From assembly GCA_017472115.1 (NCBI GenBank), contig JAFUQW010000144.1, forward strand, positions 1 through 36,141: a stretch of 36,141 nt of DNA, read 5' to 3'. The position numbers and the translations under genes were made by a program. Shown here in pieces: positions 26,681-35,279 of the stretch (within the stretch, counting starts at the first letter, position 1; each line of letters opens with the position of its first letter). Origin of the DNA: Bacteroidales bacterium (GTDB lineage: Bacteria; Bacteroidota; Bacteroidia; Bacteroidales; UBA932). The notes under the pieces were generated by a model, which was given only the letters and a program-made list of their open reading frames with translations, did no database searches and was not told the origin of the DNA.

Positions 26681-26724
26681 GGCAGGGACAAAAGTCAGTA
26701 CCGGGCTTTGCCCCTGCCTTTTTT
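26681..26724 (+). terminator. Intrinsic terminator inside the PUL, between the SGBP and GH16 genes
   Basis: GGCAGGG (26681-26687) pairs with CCCTGCC (26712-26718), extended by CAAA/TTTG across one mismatch, followed by six T (26719-26724). It ends 13 nt before the GH16 ATG. TATAATTG at 26724-26731 is a poor -7 match, so the downstream enzymes probably depend on read-through or a weak promoter. Confidence 0.8.
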
Positions 26725-26737
26725 ATAATTGCACTTC

Positions 26738-28246
26738 ATGATGAAGATCATACTTGGACTTTTATTCTCGTTTATGGCCCTTAACGGCTGTAAGGAGCCG
26801 GAACCTGTGGATAATCCTGAAACATCCCTGACTCTGAACGTCGAGGCGGTTTCCGTTCAGTACGAAGCGGCAGAGGTAGTCATCTCTGTCACTTCAGACG
26901 GTGACTGGGGCGTTTCGTCGCAGGACAAGACATGGGTCAATGTTTCACCCGGAGGAGGCGGATCCGGTACTTCCGATGTCACGGTAAAGATCGATGAAAA
27001 CAAGACCGGGGATATCCGCGAGACGGAGCTCATATTCAGAACTGCTTCCGCCAAGATGTCGGTTCCTGTCAGACAGAACTACAAGATCGACGAGGTCGCC
27101 ATATCCGATGCCGGCTTCAAGGCGGCTCTTGTCAGGGAATATGACGCCGACGGAGACGGAATTCTCAGCACCAAGGAGGCGGCAGTGATCACAGAGATCA
27201 AGGTGCCCGGCTGCGGGATCAAGGCCATGCCGGAGCTGAACACGACATTCAAGGACATCACTTATCTTGACTGTTCGGACAATGAACTTACCGTACTTGA
27301 CCTGACAGGCATGGCGAAACTGAAATATCTCGACTGCTCAGGCAACAGACTCACGGAACTGGATCTCATGCATCAGGTAGGACTCGAGACCATGGATGCC
27401 ACCGGCAATCCTGATCTTGCGAAGATCTATGTGTGGACTCTCTTCGAGGCTCCGAAGGGATTTTCAAAACCTGATACTGCCGAGTATGTGGAGCCGGAAA
27501 TATCGACTCCTGCAGGTTACACTCTGGTATGGCAGGAGGAGTTCAATGCTTCCGAAACCGGACTTCCCGATACGGAAAAATGGTGGTACGAGACAGCCGA
27601 GCCGGGTTGGGTGAACAACGAACTTCAGACTTATATCGCCGGTCGCAAAGGTGATATCGTCACTGCTGACGTAAGCAACGGAACCCTCAAGATCCGTGCG
27701 ATCAAGGATGGTGACAGAGTATATTCTGCCAGAGTGAACACACATGAAGGATGGACCTACGGATGGTTCGAGGCAAGTCTCAAGCTCCCTGAAGGCAAGG
27801 GAACATGGCCTGCATTCTGGATGATGCCTACGGTATGGTCCGGATGGCCTGACGGAGGTGAGATCGACATCATGGAACATGTCGGCTGCGTGCCTACGGA
27901 GGTTTCCTCTTCAATCCACTGCAAGCAATACTACCATGCCATCGGCACTCAGAAGACAGCCGCACGCAAGATCGCAAGCGTGATGGAAGAGTTCCATGTC
28001 TATGCTCTCGAGTGGACTCCTGAGTACATCAGGACCTATGTTGACGGTGAACTTCTCTTCGAATACAATCCGGACAGGTATCCTGCAGGCAGGAATGAAA
28101 AGACCTGGCCGTTCAACAAGCCTTTCCAGCTCAAGCTCAATCTCGCATGGGGCGGCGACTGGGGCGGAATGTATGGAGTCGATGAGAGCTGTCTGCCGGC
28201 TACTTACGAGATCGACTATGTACGTGTATTCCAAAAACCTGAATAA
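26738..28246 (+). CDS. Glycoside hydrolase family 16 endo-beta-glucanase-like lipoprotein with BACON, EF-hand and LRR segments
   Basis: This is a 502-residue lipoprotein (lipobox LNGC). ATG 26738 is chosen because the longer frame begins at a TTG inside the terminator tail. Order: a BACON-type beta-sandwich (about 28-112, with SVQYEAAEVVISVTSDGDWG); a canonical 12-residue EF-hand loop at 136-147 (DADGDGILSTKE); two to three leucine-rich-repeat turns (YLDCSDNELTVLDL, YLDCSGNRLTELDL, about 172-225); and the GH16 domain (about 255-502). The GH16 active site is GEIDIMEH with Glu375, Asp377 and Glu380. The catalytic domain most resembles laminarinase-type GH16, cutting beta-1,3 or mixed-linkage glucans, though related subfamilies include beta-1,3-galactanases. 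It is probably surface-exposed and cuts the polymer before import. Confidence 0.92.
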   Translation: MMKIILGLLFSFMALNGCKEPEPVDNPETSLTLNVEAVSVQYEAAEVVISVTSDGDWGVSSQDKTWVNVSPGGGGSGTSDVTVKIDENKTGDIRETELIFRTASAKMSVPVRQNYKIDEVAISDAGFKAALVREYDADGDGILSTKEAAVITEIKVPGCGIKAMPELNTTFKDITYLDCSDNELTVLDLTGMAKLKYLDCSGNRLTELDLMHQVGLETMDATGNPDLAKIYVWTLFEAPKGFSKPDTAEYVEPEISTPAGYTLVWQEEFNASETGLPDTEKWWYETAEPGWVNNELQTYIAGRKGDIVTADVSNGTLKIRAIKDGDRVYSARVNTHEGWTYGWFEASLKLPEGKGTWPAFWMMPTVWSGWPDGGEIDIMEHVGCVPTEVSSSIHCKQYYHAIGTQKTAARKIASVMEEFHVYALEWTPEYIRTYVDGELLFEYNPDRYPAGRNEKTWPFNKPFQLKLNLAWGGDWGGMYGVDESCLPATYEIDYVRVFQKPE

Positions 28247-28254
28247 GCTTTAAA

Positions 28255-30465
28255 ATGAAGATAAAGAATATGATCATGGGAGCCTTGGCTATGCTTGTGG
28301 CAGCATCCTGCACTCCCAAAAGCGAAATTGACAGGAAGGTCGATGACCTCCTGAAACAGATGACCCTTCGCGAGAAGATCGGCCAGATGAACCAGCTTTC
28401 GGGCGGTGCATGGGTGGCGGACCAGGCTGCGAAGGGAGAAGTCGGATCCATCCTCAACTGCGTGGATCCTGCAGAGATCAATGCGGTGCAGAAGGCAGCG
28501 GTGGAGCGGAGCCGTCTCGGAATCCCGGTATTGGTGGCACGAGATGTCATCCACGGATTCCACACGATGTTCCCTATCCCTCTCGGCCTTGCCGCAACCT
28601 TCAACCCTGATGTTGTGGAGCAGGGGGCGCGTGTCGCTGCCGTGGAAGCTACTGCAAGCGGCGTGAGGTGGACATTCTCTCCTATGCTTGACGTGGCACG
28701 CGATCCACGTTGGGGCCGTGTGGCAGAAGGCTCGGGAGAAGATCCGTATCTCGATGTGCAGATGGGTCTTGCGATGGTGCGTGGCTATCAGGGCGATGAC
28801 CTCGGAGACCCTACAGCCCTCGCAGCCTGCATCAAGCATTTTGTAGGCTACGGTGCGGCTGAAGGCGGCCGAGACTACAACACAACGGTGATAACAGAAC
28901 GCATGCTCCGCAATACATATTTCCCTGCGTTCAAGGCGACAGCAGAGATAGGTGCAGCTACTCTCATGACTTCGTTCAACGAGATTGACGGCATCCCTTC
29001 AACGGGCAACAGATGGCTTCTCAAGGACGTTCTCCGCGATGAGTGGGGATGGGCCGGAATGGTCGTGACCGACTGGAATTCCGCCGGAGAGATGATCGCG
29101 CACGGATTCTCGCGTGACCTTAAGCACACCGCAGAGCAGGCTATCAATGCAGGTGTCGATATGGATATGATGTCATACGGCTTCATCCAGTATGCCGAAG
29201 AACTTGTAAGGGAAGGCAAGGTGTCCGAGAAGGAGATCGACCGTGCGGTTCGCAATATCCTCAAGCTCAAGTTCGAACTCGGTCTCTTCGAGAATCCTTA
29301 TGTTGACGAGACCCTTTCGGCGAAGGTTGACTATGCACCTGAGCATCTTGCCGCAGCGAAGCAGGCGGCTCTCGAGTCTGCAATCCTTCTCAAGAATGAC
29401 GGTGGCGTGCTTCCTCTCGACAAGGCAAGGACCATTCTTGTGACCGGACCTCTTGCCGATGCTCCGTATGAGCAGATGGGAACCTGGGCGTTCGACGGCC
29501 AGAAGGAACGCACCGTGACTCCGCTCGCGGCTCTTCGCGAGGAGTACAATGTCATCTGGGTTCCGGGTCTGGACTACAGCCGTGACAAGTCGAAGGCTCA
29601 GTTCGCTAAGGTGCGTTCTGCCGCTTCAAGAGCTGATGCGGTGGTTGTTGTGGTCGGAGAAGAGGCCATACTTTCAGGTGAAGCCCATTCACTCTCGGAT
29701 CTCAACCTTCAGGGTGCTCAGAGCGAGCTCATTGCCGAGGCAAAGAAGGCAGGAAAGCCTGTTGTCGTGGTGGTTATGGCAGGTCGTCCGCTCACAATCG
29801 AGCGTGATCTCGCGAACTGCGACGCAATGCTTTACTCATATCATCCGGGCACGATGGGAGGTCCGGCCATTGCAGACCTGATCAAGGGCAAGGCCGTTCC
29901 TTCAGGAAAGTCTCCTATGACATTCCTCCGCGATGCGGGACAGGCGCCTTTCTATTACAATCATAACAATTCAGGACGTCCTTGCAACGGTACAGAGACT
30001 CTTCTTGATGACATTCCTATTGCAGCGGGTCAGACATCCCTCGGATGTACATCCTATTATCTTGACACGGGATACGGCCCTCTCTTCCCGTTCGGATACG
30101 GCCTCAGCTACACCACATTCGAGTATGGCACTCCTGTGCTTGAGAAGTCCGAACTCGGAAAGTCGGATGTCCTCAAAGTCAGCTTCGACCTTAAGAACAC
30201 AGGAAAGAGAGCGGCGACTGAAGTGGCTCAGCTCTATGTCCAGGACTGTGTGGGTTCGGTTGTACGCCCTGTGAAGGAACTCAAGAGATTCGAGCGTGTG
30301 GAGCTTGCTCCGGGCGAGACAAAGACCGTGACTTTCGAACTTCCTGTGGCCGAGCTTGCATTCTGGAACTTCGATATGGAATATGTAGTCGAGCCGGGTG
30401 ACTTCAGACTTTGGGTGGCAGGTGACTCGGCTTCCGGAAATCCTGTTGACTTTGCAGTCAGGTAA
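28255..30465 (+). CDS. Glycoside hydrolase family 3 beta-glucosidase (BglX-like)
   Basis: This is a 736-residue enzyme with a lipobox-like signal peptide (LVAASC), facing the periplasm. It would release glucose from the non-reducing end of beta-gluco-oligosaccharides. The N-terminal GH3 barrel begins LLKQMTLREKIGQMNQLSG and includes GVRWTFSPMLDVARDPRWGR, ACIKHFVGYGAAEGGRDYN, and the nucleophile Asp273 in MVVTDWNSAGEM. The C-terminal alpha/beta sandwich (VVVVVGEEAILSGEAHS) and a fibronectin-III-like domain ending LRLWV-type strands follow. The layout matches BglX-type enzymes. It starts 8 nt after the GH16 gene, so GH16 and GH3 products should act in sequence on one glucan. Some GH3 members use xylosides or other beta-glycosides. 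Confidence 0.94.
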   Translation: MKIKNMIMGALAMLVAASCTPKSEIDRKVDDLLKQMTLREKIGQMNQLSGGAWVADQAAKGEVGSILNCVDPAEINAVQKAAVERSRLGIPVLVARDVIHGFHTMFPIPLGLAATFNPDVVEQGARVAAVEATASGVRWTFSPMLDVARDPRWGRVAEGSGEDPYLDVQMGLAMVRGYQGDDLGDPTALAACIKHFVGYGAAEGGRDYNTTVITERMLRNTYFPAFKATAEIGAATLMTSFNEIDGIPSTGNRWLLKDVLRDEWGWAGMVVTDWNSAGEMIAHGFSRDLKHTAEQAINAGVDMDMMSYGFIQYAEELVREGKVSEKEIDRAVRNILKLKFELGLFENPYVDETLSAKVDYAPEHLAAAKQAALESAILLKNDGGVLPLDKARTILVTGPLADAPYEQMGTWAFDGQKERTVTPLAALREEYNVIWVPGLDYSRDKSKAQFAKVRSAASRADAVVVVVGEEAILSGEAHSLSDLNLQGAQSELIAEAKKAGKPVVVVVMAGRPLTIERDLANCDAMLYSYHPGTMGGPAIADLIKGKAVPSGKSPMTFLRDAGQAPFYYNHNNSGRPCNGTETLLDDIPIAAGQTSLGCTSYYLDTGYGPLFPFGYGLSYTTFEYGTPVLEKSELGKSDVLKVSFDLKNTGKRAATEVAQLYVQDCVGSVVRPVKELKRFERVELAPGETKTVTFELPVAELAFWNFDMEYVVEPGDFRLWVAGDSASGNPVDFAVR

Positions 30466-30470
30466 CAAAT

Positions 30471-32138
30471 ATGAAGAAAGTCATGTCATATATCATTCTG
30501 GTCTCCTTCATTTCTCTATTCCTTTCATGTGAAGAAGAAATGAAGGAGGCTGAAAAGCTGCAGCCCGAAGGTTTTGTGGAACTCGTTGAGGCATATGAGG
30601 CCGGCAAGGTGTTTTCATCTTCGAAGCATGCTTCCGGCGCATGCGCCCTGTCATTCGATGACGGTACGGTCCTGAATATTGCAGAAACGGCATTCCGGAT
30701 TCATGACTGCACATCCTCCAATCCGTCTGTGGTGAGCAGGAACGGAGGCTGGTGGTGTGTGGGCGGCGTGACCTTCCCGATAGAAGTACTCGATGGAGTT
30801 CCTGCATCGCAATCCTTTCCTGTCTATGTCTATTTCGATTCCATGACTCTCTATGTACATGCCAGCAACGGAGAAATCCTGAAGTTCCCGAGCGTAGCTA
30901 TGAAAGAGCAGGATGAACAGGAAAAGGAGAATGCGAAGCTGCAGAACATCCCGGTGGTACGTATAACTACGGCCGGGGGAGCCGGAATATATGACAAGAA
31001 GAACTATGTTGACGGTACGATCACCATCACTGACCCTGAGAAGATGTACAGCGATGTGACCGAATTCACCGCCGACATGGGCATTCGCGGGCGCGGCAAT
31101 TCCACATGGGGATGGCCGAAGAAGCCTTGGAAGGTGAAGCTCGACGAGAAGGCATCGCTTCTCGGCATGCCGGCTGACAAGGAGTGGGCTCTGTTGGCAA
31201 ATTATTCAGACAGGACCCTTCTGCGCAACATAGTGGCCATGAAACTTTCCGAGATATGCGGCTTCTCATGGACACCCCGCATGCGCAGTGTAGAGGTCTA
31301 TCTTAACGACAAGTATCAGGGCGTATATACTCTCTGTGAGCACAAGAAGGTCTCCAAGGACCGTGTGAACATAGATGTGGCCGGTGAAAATGACAATGAT
31401 GCAGAGGCAGTTACAGGCGGCTATTACCTCGAGATAGAGGAAAATCAGGACGAAACGACATGCTGGTGGACGGGAATGGAAGTACCGATGATGTTCAGCG
31501 ATCCTGAGGAGCCGACCCCTGCACAGTATGTATATGTCACAGGCCTTTTCGAAGAGTTCGAACAGGTGCTTCAGAGTTCTTCCTTCGCAGATCCGTCGGA
31601 GGGATACCATGCCTATATCGACGTGGATTCTTTCATCGATTTTTACATTGTGCAGGAACTGACCAAGAATATTGACGGCAATATGCGCAAGAGTTCCTTC
31701 ATTACCATCGAGAGGGGAGGGAAGATGGAAATGTATCACCTCTGGGACTTCGATCTCACCCTCGGTAACTGCGGCTATTTTGACGGACGTGTCGGAAACG
31801 GTCCTGAAGGATTCTGGATCAGGGACTTCAACTCCAAAGGAGTATATGGCAAGGGATGGTTCCACAGACTTTTCGAGGACCCGGCCTTTATCGATGCCGT
31901 TCAGAAAAGATGGAACGAGCTGATGCCTGAATTTGAAAAGATTCCTGAGTTCATCGATGACCAGGCATTCCGCCTTGAACCTGCCCGCAAGCGCAATTTC
32001 GAAAAATGGAACATAAACGAGTCCGTTGACTGGGTGAATTTCCCTTCACTCGGATCTTATGAAAAGGAACTCGAATATCTTAAGGACTTCTATTCCGACC
32101 GTCTCGAATGGCTCGATACGGAATTGAACAGATTATAG
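30471..32138 (+). CDS. CotH-kinase-family lipoprotein
   Basis: This is a 555-residue lipoprotein (lipobox LFLSC). Residues about 30-150 form a beta-rich domain I do not recognise (WWCVGGVTFPIEV, VYVYFDSMTLYVHASNGEI). From about 160 the CotH family is clear: IRGRGNSTWGWPKKPWKVKL, EWALLANYSDRTLLRNIVA, YQGVYTLCEHKKVSKDRV, GGYYLEIEENQDE, and the metal-binding-type motif LWDFDLTLGN near residue 425. CotH proteins are atypical protein kinases first described from Bacillus spore coats; Bacteroidota copies are mostly uncharacterised. It starts 5 nt after the GH3 stop and is the last gene of the PUL operon, before a terminator. Whether it phosphorylates a protein, modifies glycans or only binds carbohydrate is open. 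Confidence 0.88.
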   Translation: MKKVMSYIILVSFISLFLSCEEEMKEAEKLQPEGFVELVEAYEAGKVFSSSKHASGACALSFDDGTVLNIAETAFRIHDCTSSNPSVVSRNGGWWCVGGVTFPIEVLDGVPASQSFPVYVYFDSMTLYVHASNGEILKFPSVAMKEQDEQEKENAKLQNIPVVRITTAGGAGIYDKKNYVDGTITITDPEKMYSDVTEFTADMGIRGRGNSTWGWPKKPWKVKLDEKASLLGMPADKEWALLANYSDRTLLRNIVAMKLSEICGFSWTPRMRSVEVYLNDKYQGVYTLCEHKKVSKDRVNIDVAGENDNDAEAVTGGYYLEIEENQDETTCWWTGMEVPMMFSDPEEPTPAQYVYVTGLFEEFEQVLQSSSFADPSEGYHAYIDVDSFIDFYIVQELTKNIDGNMRKSSFITIERGGKMEMYHLWDFDLTLGNCGYFDGRVGNGPEGFWIRDFNSKGVYGKGWFHRLFEDPAFIDAVQKRWNELMPEFEKIPEFIDDQAFRLEPARKRNFEKWNINESVDWVNFPSLGSYEKELEYLKDFYSDRLEWLDTELNRL

Positions 32139-32161
32139 GTTAGTAATACGGTTAGAACGCG

Positions 32162-32194
32162 ACCGGCTCTGCCTGTGAGGGTAGAGCCGGTTTT
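32162..32194. terminator. Terminator between the PUL and recO
   Basis: ACCGGCTCTGCC (32162-32173) pairs with GGTAGAGCCGGT (32180-32191), 12 bp with one G-U and a 6-nt loop, followed by TTTTG on the plus strand. It lies 24 nt after the CotH stop and 9 nt after the convergent recO gene, so it may serve both. Confidence 0.8.
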
Positions 32195-32202
32195 GCTGTC
32201 AA

Positions 32203-32856
32203 TCAGCTGAACAGTTCGCGCAATACCTTGAGGGAATTGATGTTGACTGCAGATTCGCTGTGGAATTCTATGTATCTTAGGATACCCTCTGCTATTTCAT
32301 TCCTTACCGCTCCGGAAAGAGGGATCAGCATTGATCCGGCAAAAGATTCCTGCATGAATCTTTCCACTGTCCTGTGGTGCTCTCCTGTGAACGGTCTCAT
32401 GTCCTGTGATTCGGGACTGAATCCCAGAGACACGGCAAGTTCCAGCAGGAACCTGATGTGGAAATTGCTGAAATCGCTTTCCATCGAATCCAGGAGCTGA
32501 ATGCTCTTTTCGCACCATTCATACAGTCCCTGCTCATTGCCTCCTTCCTTTACCACCCTGTAGAGGACTTCGCTCATGAACAGGGTCATGGTGTTCTTGA
32601 ACATGTTGCTCCTGATCCCGTTCAGAGGATACTTCGGAGTGAGGTTCCTTGCTGTGTAAAGTCTTGATTTAGAGGTTTCCGTTATGTCGGCCTCAAGTAT
32701 GGTGAGAGGAAGAAAAAGCGAGGCCATCGGCTTTCTGCCGATTCCCCGCACTAAAAATCCACGCCTTCCATACTCCTTGCTCAGAGTATGAAGCACAACC
32801 GAATTCTCGCCGAACTTGGTGGTATGCAGAACGATCAATTCGGTGTTTGTCGTCAT
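32203..32856 (-). CDS. recO: DNA repair protein RecO
   Basis: RecO loads RecA at gapped DNA in the RecFOR pathway by binding single-stranded DNA and SSB. The 217-residue protein begins with the OB-fold region ELIVLHTTKFGENSVVLHTLS, continues with EYGRRGFLVRGIGRKP, and ends in the helical C-terminal domain. The zinc-finger cysteines found in many RecO proteins are not seen, which is usual in Bacteroidota. It lies 26 nt after rdgB on the same strand, so the two are probably co-transcribed. Confidence 0.87.
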   Translation of the reverse strand: MTTNTELIVLHTTKFGENSVVLHTLSKEYGRRGFLVRGIGRKPMASLFLPLTILEADITETSKSRLYTARNLTPKYPLNGIRSNMFKNTMTLFMSEVLYRVVKEGGNEQGLYEWCEKSIQLLDSMESDFSNFHIRFLLELAVSLGFSPESQDMRPFTGEHHRTVERFMQESFAGSMLIPLSGAVRNEIAEGILRYIEFHSESAVNINSLKVLRELFS

Positions 32857-32882
32857 GTCAGGATGTTTTGATCCTCAGTTGG

Positions 32883-33512
32883 TCAGGCGTTCTCCTTCAG
32901 CCACTTGGCCATTGCCCTGAGAGCCTTGCCCCTGTGGGATATTTCGTTCTTCTGTTCTTCAGTGATGTCCGCAAGTGTCTTGCCCGGATATTCGTCCGGA
33001 ATGAAAATCGGGTCATAGCCGAAGCCTCCGTTTCCGGATTTTGCCCGTGAGATCTCTCCTTCGAGAGTTCCTTCGAACAAGTGGGTTTCACCTTTGAATA
33101 TCAATGTGATGACGCTCTTGAAGCGTGCCTTCCTTGATGCCGGTCTGGTCTGGAGACCATATTCCTGGGCCATCTTTCCTGATGATTCGAGGACGCTTAG
33201 CTCATAAAGCACCTTGTCCATATTGCGGTTGAAGTCCTTGTCCTCACCGGCATATCGTGCCGTATGTACTCCGGGCTCTCCACCGAGAGCATCGATTTCC
33301 AGTCCCGTGTCATCTGCGAAGCAGTCGCAGCCACACCTTTCGAATAAGTATTGAGCCTTCTGTAATGAATTGGCTCTTAATGTCTTACCTGTCTCCGGAA
33401 TATCCTCTGTAATTCCGACTTGAGCGGGGGTAACGAGCTCGAATCCCTCGCCTAAGATTTCTGACGCTTCACGTAATTTTCCGCTGTTGCCCGTTGCAAA
33501 AATAATCTTCAT
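32883..33512 (-). CDS. rdgB: RdgB/HAM1 non-canonical purine NTP pyrophosphatase
   Basis: This enzyme hydrolyses dITP, ITP and XTP to monophosphates so that deaminated purines do not enter DNA or RNA. The start is taken at ATG 33512 (MKIIFATGNSGK), the canonical beginning of the family; the open frame extends nine codons further, but that part holds the promoter region. The 209-residue protein shows the substrate-binding FATGNSGK, the acidic motif CFADDTGLEIDALGGEPGV with ARYAG, and the C-terminal FGYDPIFIPDEYPGKTLA and ISHRGKAL. It probably forms an operon with recO. A -7 core lies 24 nt upstream. Confidence 0.95.
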   Translation of the reverse strand: MKIIFATGNSGKLREASEILGEGFELVTPAQVGITEDIPETGKTLRANSLQKAQYLFERCGCDCFADDTGLEIDALGGEPGVHTARYAGEDKDFNRNMDKVLYELSVLESSGKMAQEYGLQTRPASRKARFKSVITLIFKGETHLFEGTLEGEISRAKSGNGGFGYDPIFIPDEYPGKTLADITEEQKNEISHRGKALRAMAKWLKENA

Positions 33513-33536
33513 ATCATTAACTACTAAAAACCGCTG

Positions 33537-33544
33537 CAAAGGTA
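33537..33544 (-). promoter_or_regulatory. Probable rdgB promoter core (minus strand)
   Basis: Read on the minus strand, this is TACCTTTG, matching TAnnTTTG, 24 nt before the rdgB start. It lies back to back with the core of the protease gene, again separated by exactly 12 bp. Confidence 0.5.
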
Positions 33545-33556
33545 TAAATTATTTTG

Positions 33557-33564
33557 TAATTTTG
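33557..33564 (+). promoter_or_regulatory. Probable S41 protease promoter core
   Basis: TAATTTTG matches TAnnTTTG, 44 nt before ATG 33609. It overlaps the GTG at 33564, so that upstream codon cannot be the start on this transcript. Confidence 0.5.
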
Positions 33565-33608
33565 TGGCACTGTATGTGCAGCGACAGCCTCGCTGCAAAA
33601 TTTATGCA

Positions 33609-35228
33609 ATGATGAAACGATACCTTATCATACTCCTGACAGTGGCGGCCGCCCTGTCATTCCCGGTGCAGAATGCTTCTGCTCAGACCAAGAACTTCAA
33701 GTTAGGCCAGTGGGCCGAGATCCATAATTCCATAATCATGGAACTCAACCGGTCTTATGTCGATTCACTCCCGCTTGACAGAATAATGAGGGCAGGAATC
33801 GATGCCATGCTCGAGGAACTCGACCCATATACGATTTATATTCCGGAAGAGGAGAACGAGGACCTTCAGTGGATGCTCAACAACACCTATGGCGGAATAG
33901 GAGCCATAATCCACAAGAAGAAGGAAGAAAATGTGATAATCAATGAGCCGTATGCGGGTTCGCCGGCGCAGAAGTACGGTCTTGTATGCGGTGACGAGAT
34001 TCTTGAAATTGACGGACTTTCGGTCAAGGGACTTGAAAGCAAGGAATGCAGCGACAGGATGAAGGGCAAGCCGGGCACCACCGTCGTGTTCAAGGTCAGG
34101 AAGGTGCGCACCGGCGACACGCTCGATGTGCCTGTCGTGCGCGAGAGGATCCATCTGCCCGATGTGGAGTATGCAGGCATGCTGGATGACACGACCGGAT
34201 ATGTCCTTCAGACCGGATTCACGGAAGGTGTGGCAGCAGATGTCCGCAGGAACTTCCTTTCGCTCAAGGAACGCGGCATGAAGCGCTTTGTGCTCGATCT
34301 CCGCGGAAACGGCGGCGGACTTATGAATGAAGCTGTGGAGATAGTTTCGCTTTTCGTCCCGAAAGGTTCACTTGTCGTCACTTCCAAAGGACCGGGTGCC
34401 GTACGTGAATACAAGACCTCATCAGAGCCTGTCGATACGGAGATGCCGATAATAGTGCTTATTGATTCCGGTTCCGCTTCGTCTTCGGAAATCGTTTCCG
34501 GAGCCCTCCAGGATATGGACCGTGCGACGATAATGGGCAAGAGAAGTTATGGAAAGGGACTTGTGCAGTCGATTATCCCGCTTGCCTATGACGGACAGAT
34601 GAAGATCACTACCGCCAAATATTATACGCCGAGCGGACGCTGTGTCCAGGCCATAGACTATTCCAACAGGAACGAGGACGGCAGTGTGGGACATATTCCT
34701 GATTCGCTGACACGCGAATTCAAGACGGCCTCGGGCAGAATCGTACGTGATGGCGGTGGAATCACTCCTGATGTCGATGTGGATGTTCCTCAGTACAGCA
34801 GACTTGTGTATTCTCTTGTCCTTGGAGGAGTGATCGATCAGTATGCTCTGGATTATGTCCGCAGACACGACTCGATTCCTGCAGTGGATGATTTCTATTT
34901 CTCGGACGAGGACTTCGAGGACTTCATCAGATTCGCCAAGACTCAGGAATTCGATTACCGCAGCAGTGCCAGGACTCTTTATGATCAGATGAAGAAGGAA
35001 CTCGAAAGGGACGGCCTGGCAGAAGCTATGTCTGAGGAACTTGCTGCCCTGGAAAATGCTCTGGAGATGGATAAGGAAAGGTTCATCCGACTCAAGAAGG
35101 ATGAGATAATCCCGTTCATCGAGGAGGAACTTGCGGTGCGCTACTGGTTCCAGGAAGCCGGAATCAAGGTGCGTCTGCGTTACGATGACCAGTTGAAGGA
35201 GGCGCTCACCAAGCCTCTCGCGGTCTGA
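33609..35228 (+). CDS. S41-family C-terminal processing protease (CtpA-like)
   Basis: This is a 539-residue periplasmic serine protease with a signal peptide (ALSFPVQNASAQ). A PDZ domain (about 90-185, with GGIGAIIHKKKEENVII and SPAQKYGLVCGDEILEIDG) precedes the S41 catalytic core. The catalytic Ser291 lies in SGSASSSEIVSGAL and the general-base Lys316 in RSYGKGLVQ, 25 residues apart as in known Ctp enzymes. The C-terminal region is long, helical and acidic (about 420-539). Such enzymes trim or degrade secreted and outer-membrane proteins. ATG 33609 is chosen because the promoter core sits on the longer upstream extension; ATG 33612 is equally possible. Confidence 0.93.
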   Translation: MMKRYLIILLTVAAALSFPVQNASAQTKNFKLGQWAEIHNSIIMELNRSYVDSLPLDRIMRAGIDAMLEELDPYTIYIPEEENEDLQWMLNNTYGGIGAIIHKKKEENVIINEPYAGSPAQKYGLVCGDEILEIDGLSVKGLESKECSDRMKGKPGTTVVFKVRKVRTGDTLDVPVVRERIHLPDVEYAGMLDDTTGYVLQTGFTEGVAADVRRNFLSLKERGMKRFVLDLRGNGGGLMNEAVEIVSLFVPKGSLVVTSKGPGAVREYKTSSEPVDTEMPIIVLIDSGSASSSEIVSGALQDMDRATIMGKRSYGKGLVQSIIPLAYDGQMKITTAKYYTPSGRCVQAIDYSNRNEDGSVGHIPDSLTREFKTASGRIVRDGGGITPDVDVDVPQYSRLVYSLVLGGVIDQYALDYVRRHDSIPAVDDFYFSDEDFEDFIRFAKTQEFDYRSSARTLYDQMKKELERDGLAEAMSEELAALENALEMDKERFIRLKKDEIIPFIEEELAVRYWFQEAGIKVRLRYDDQLKEALTKPLAV

Positions 35229-35279
35229 TATAAACCCTTTTGGACGCTCAGGTGCACTGAGCATGACCGAAGCAGGATT

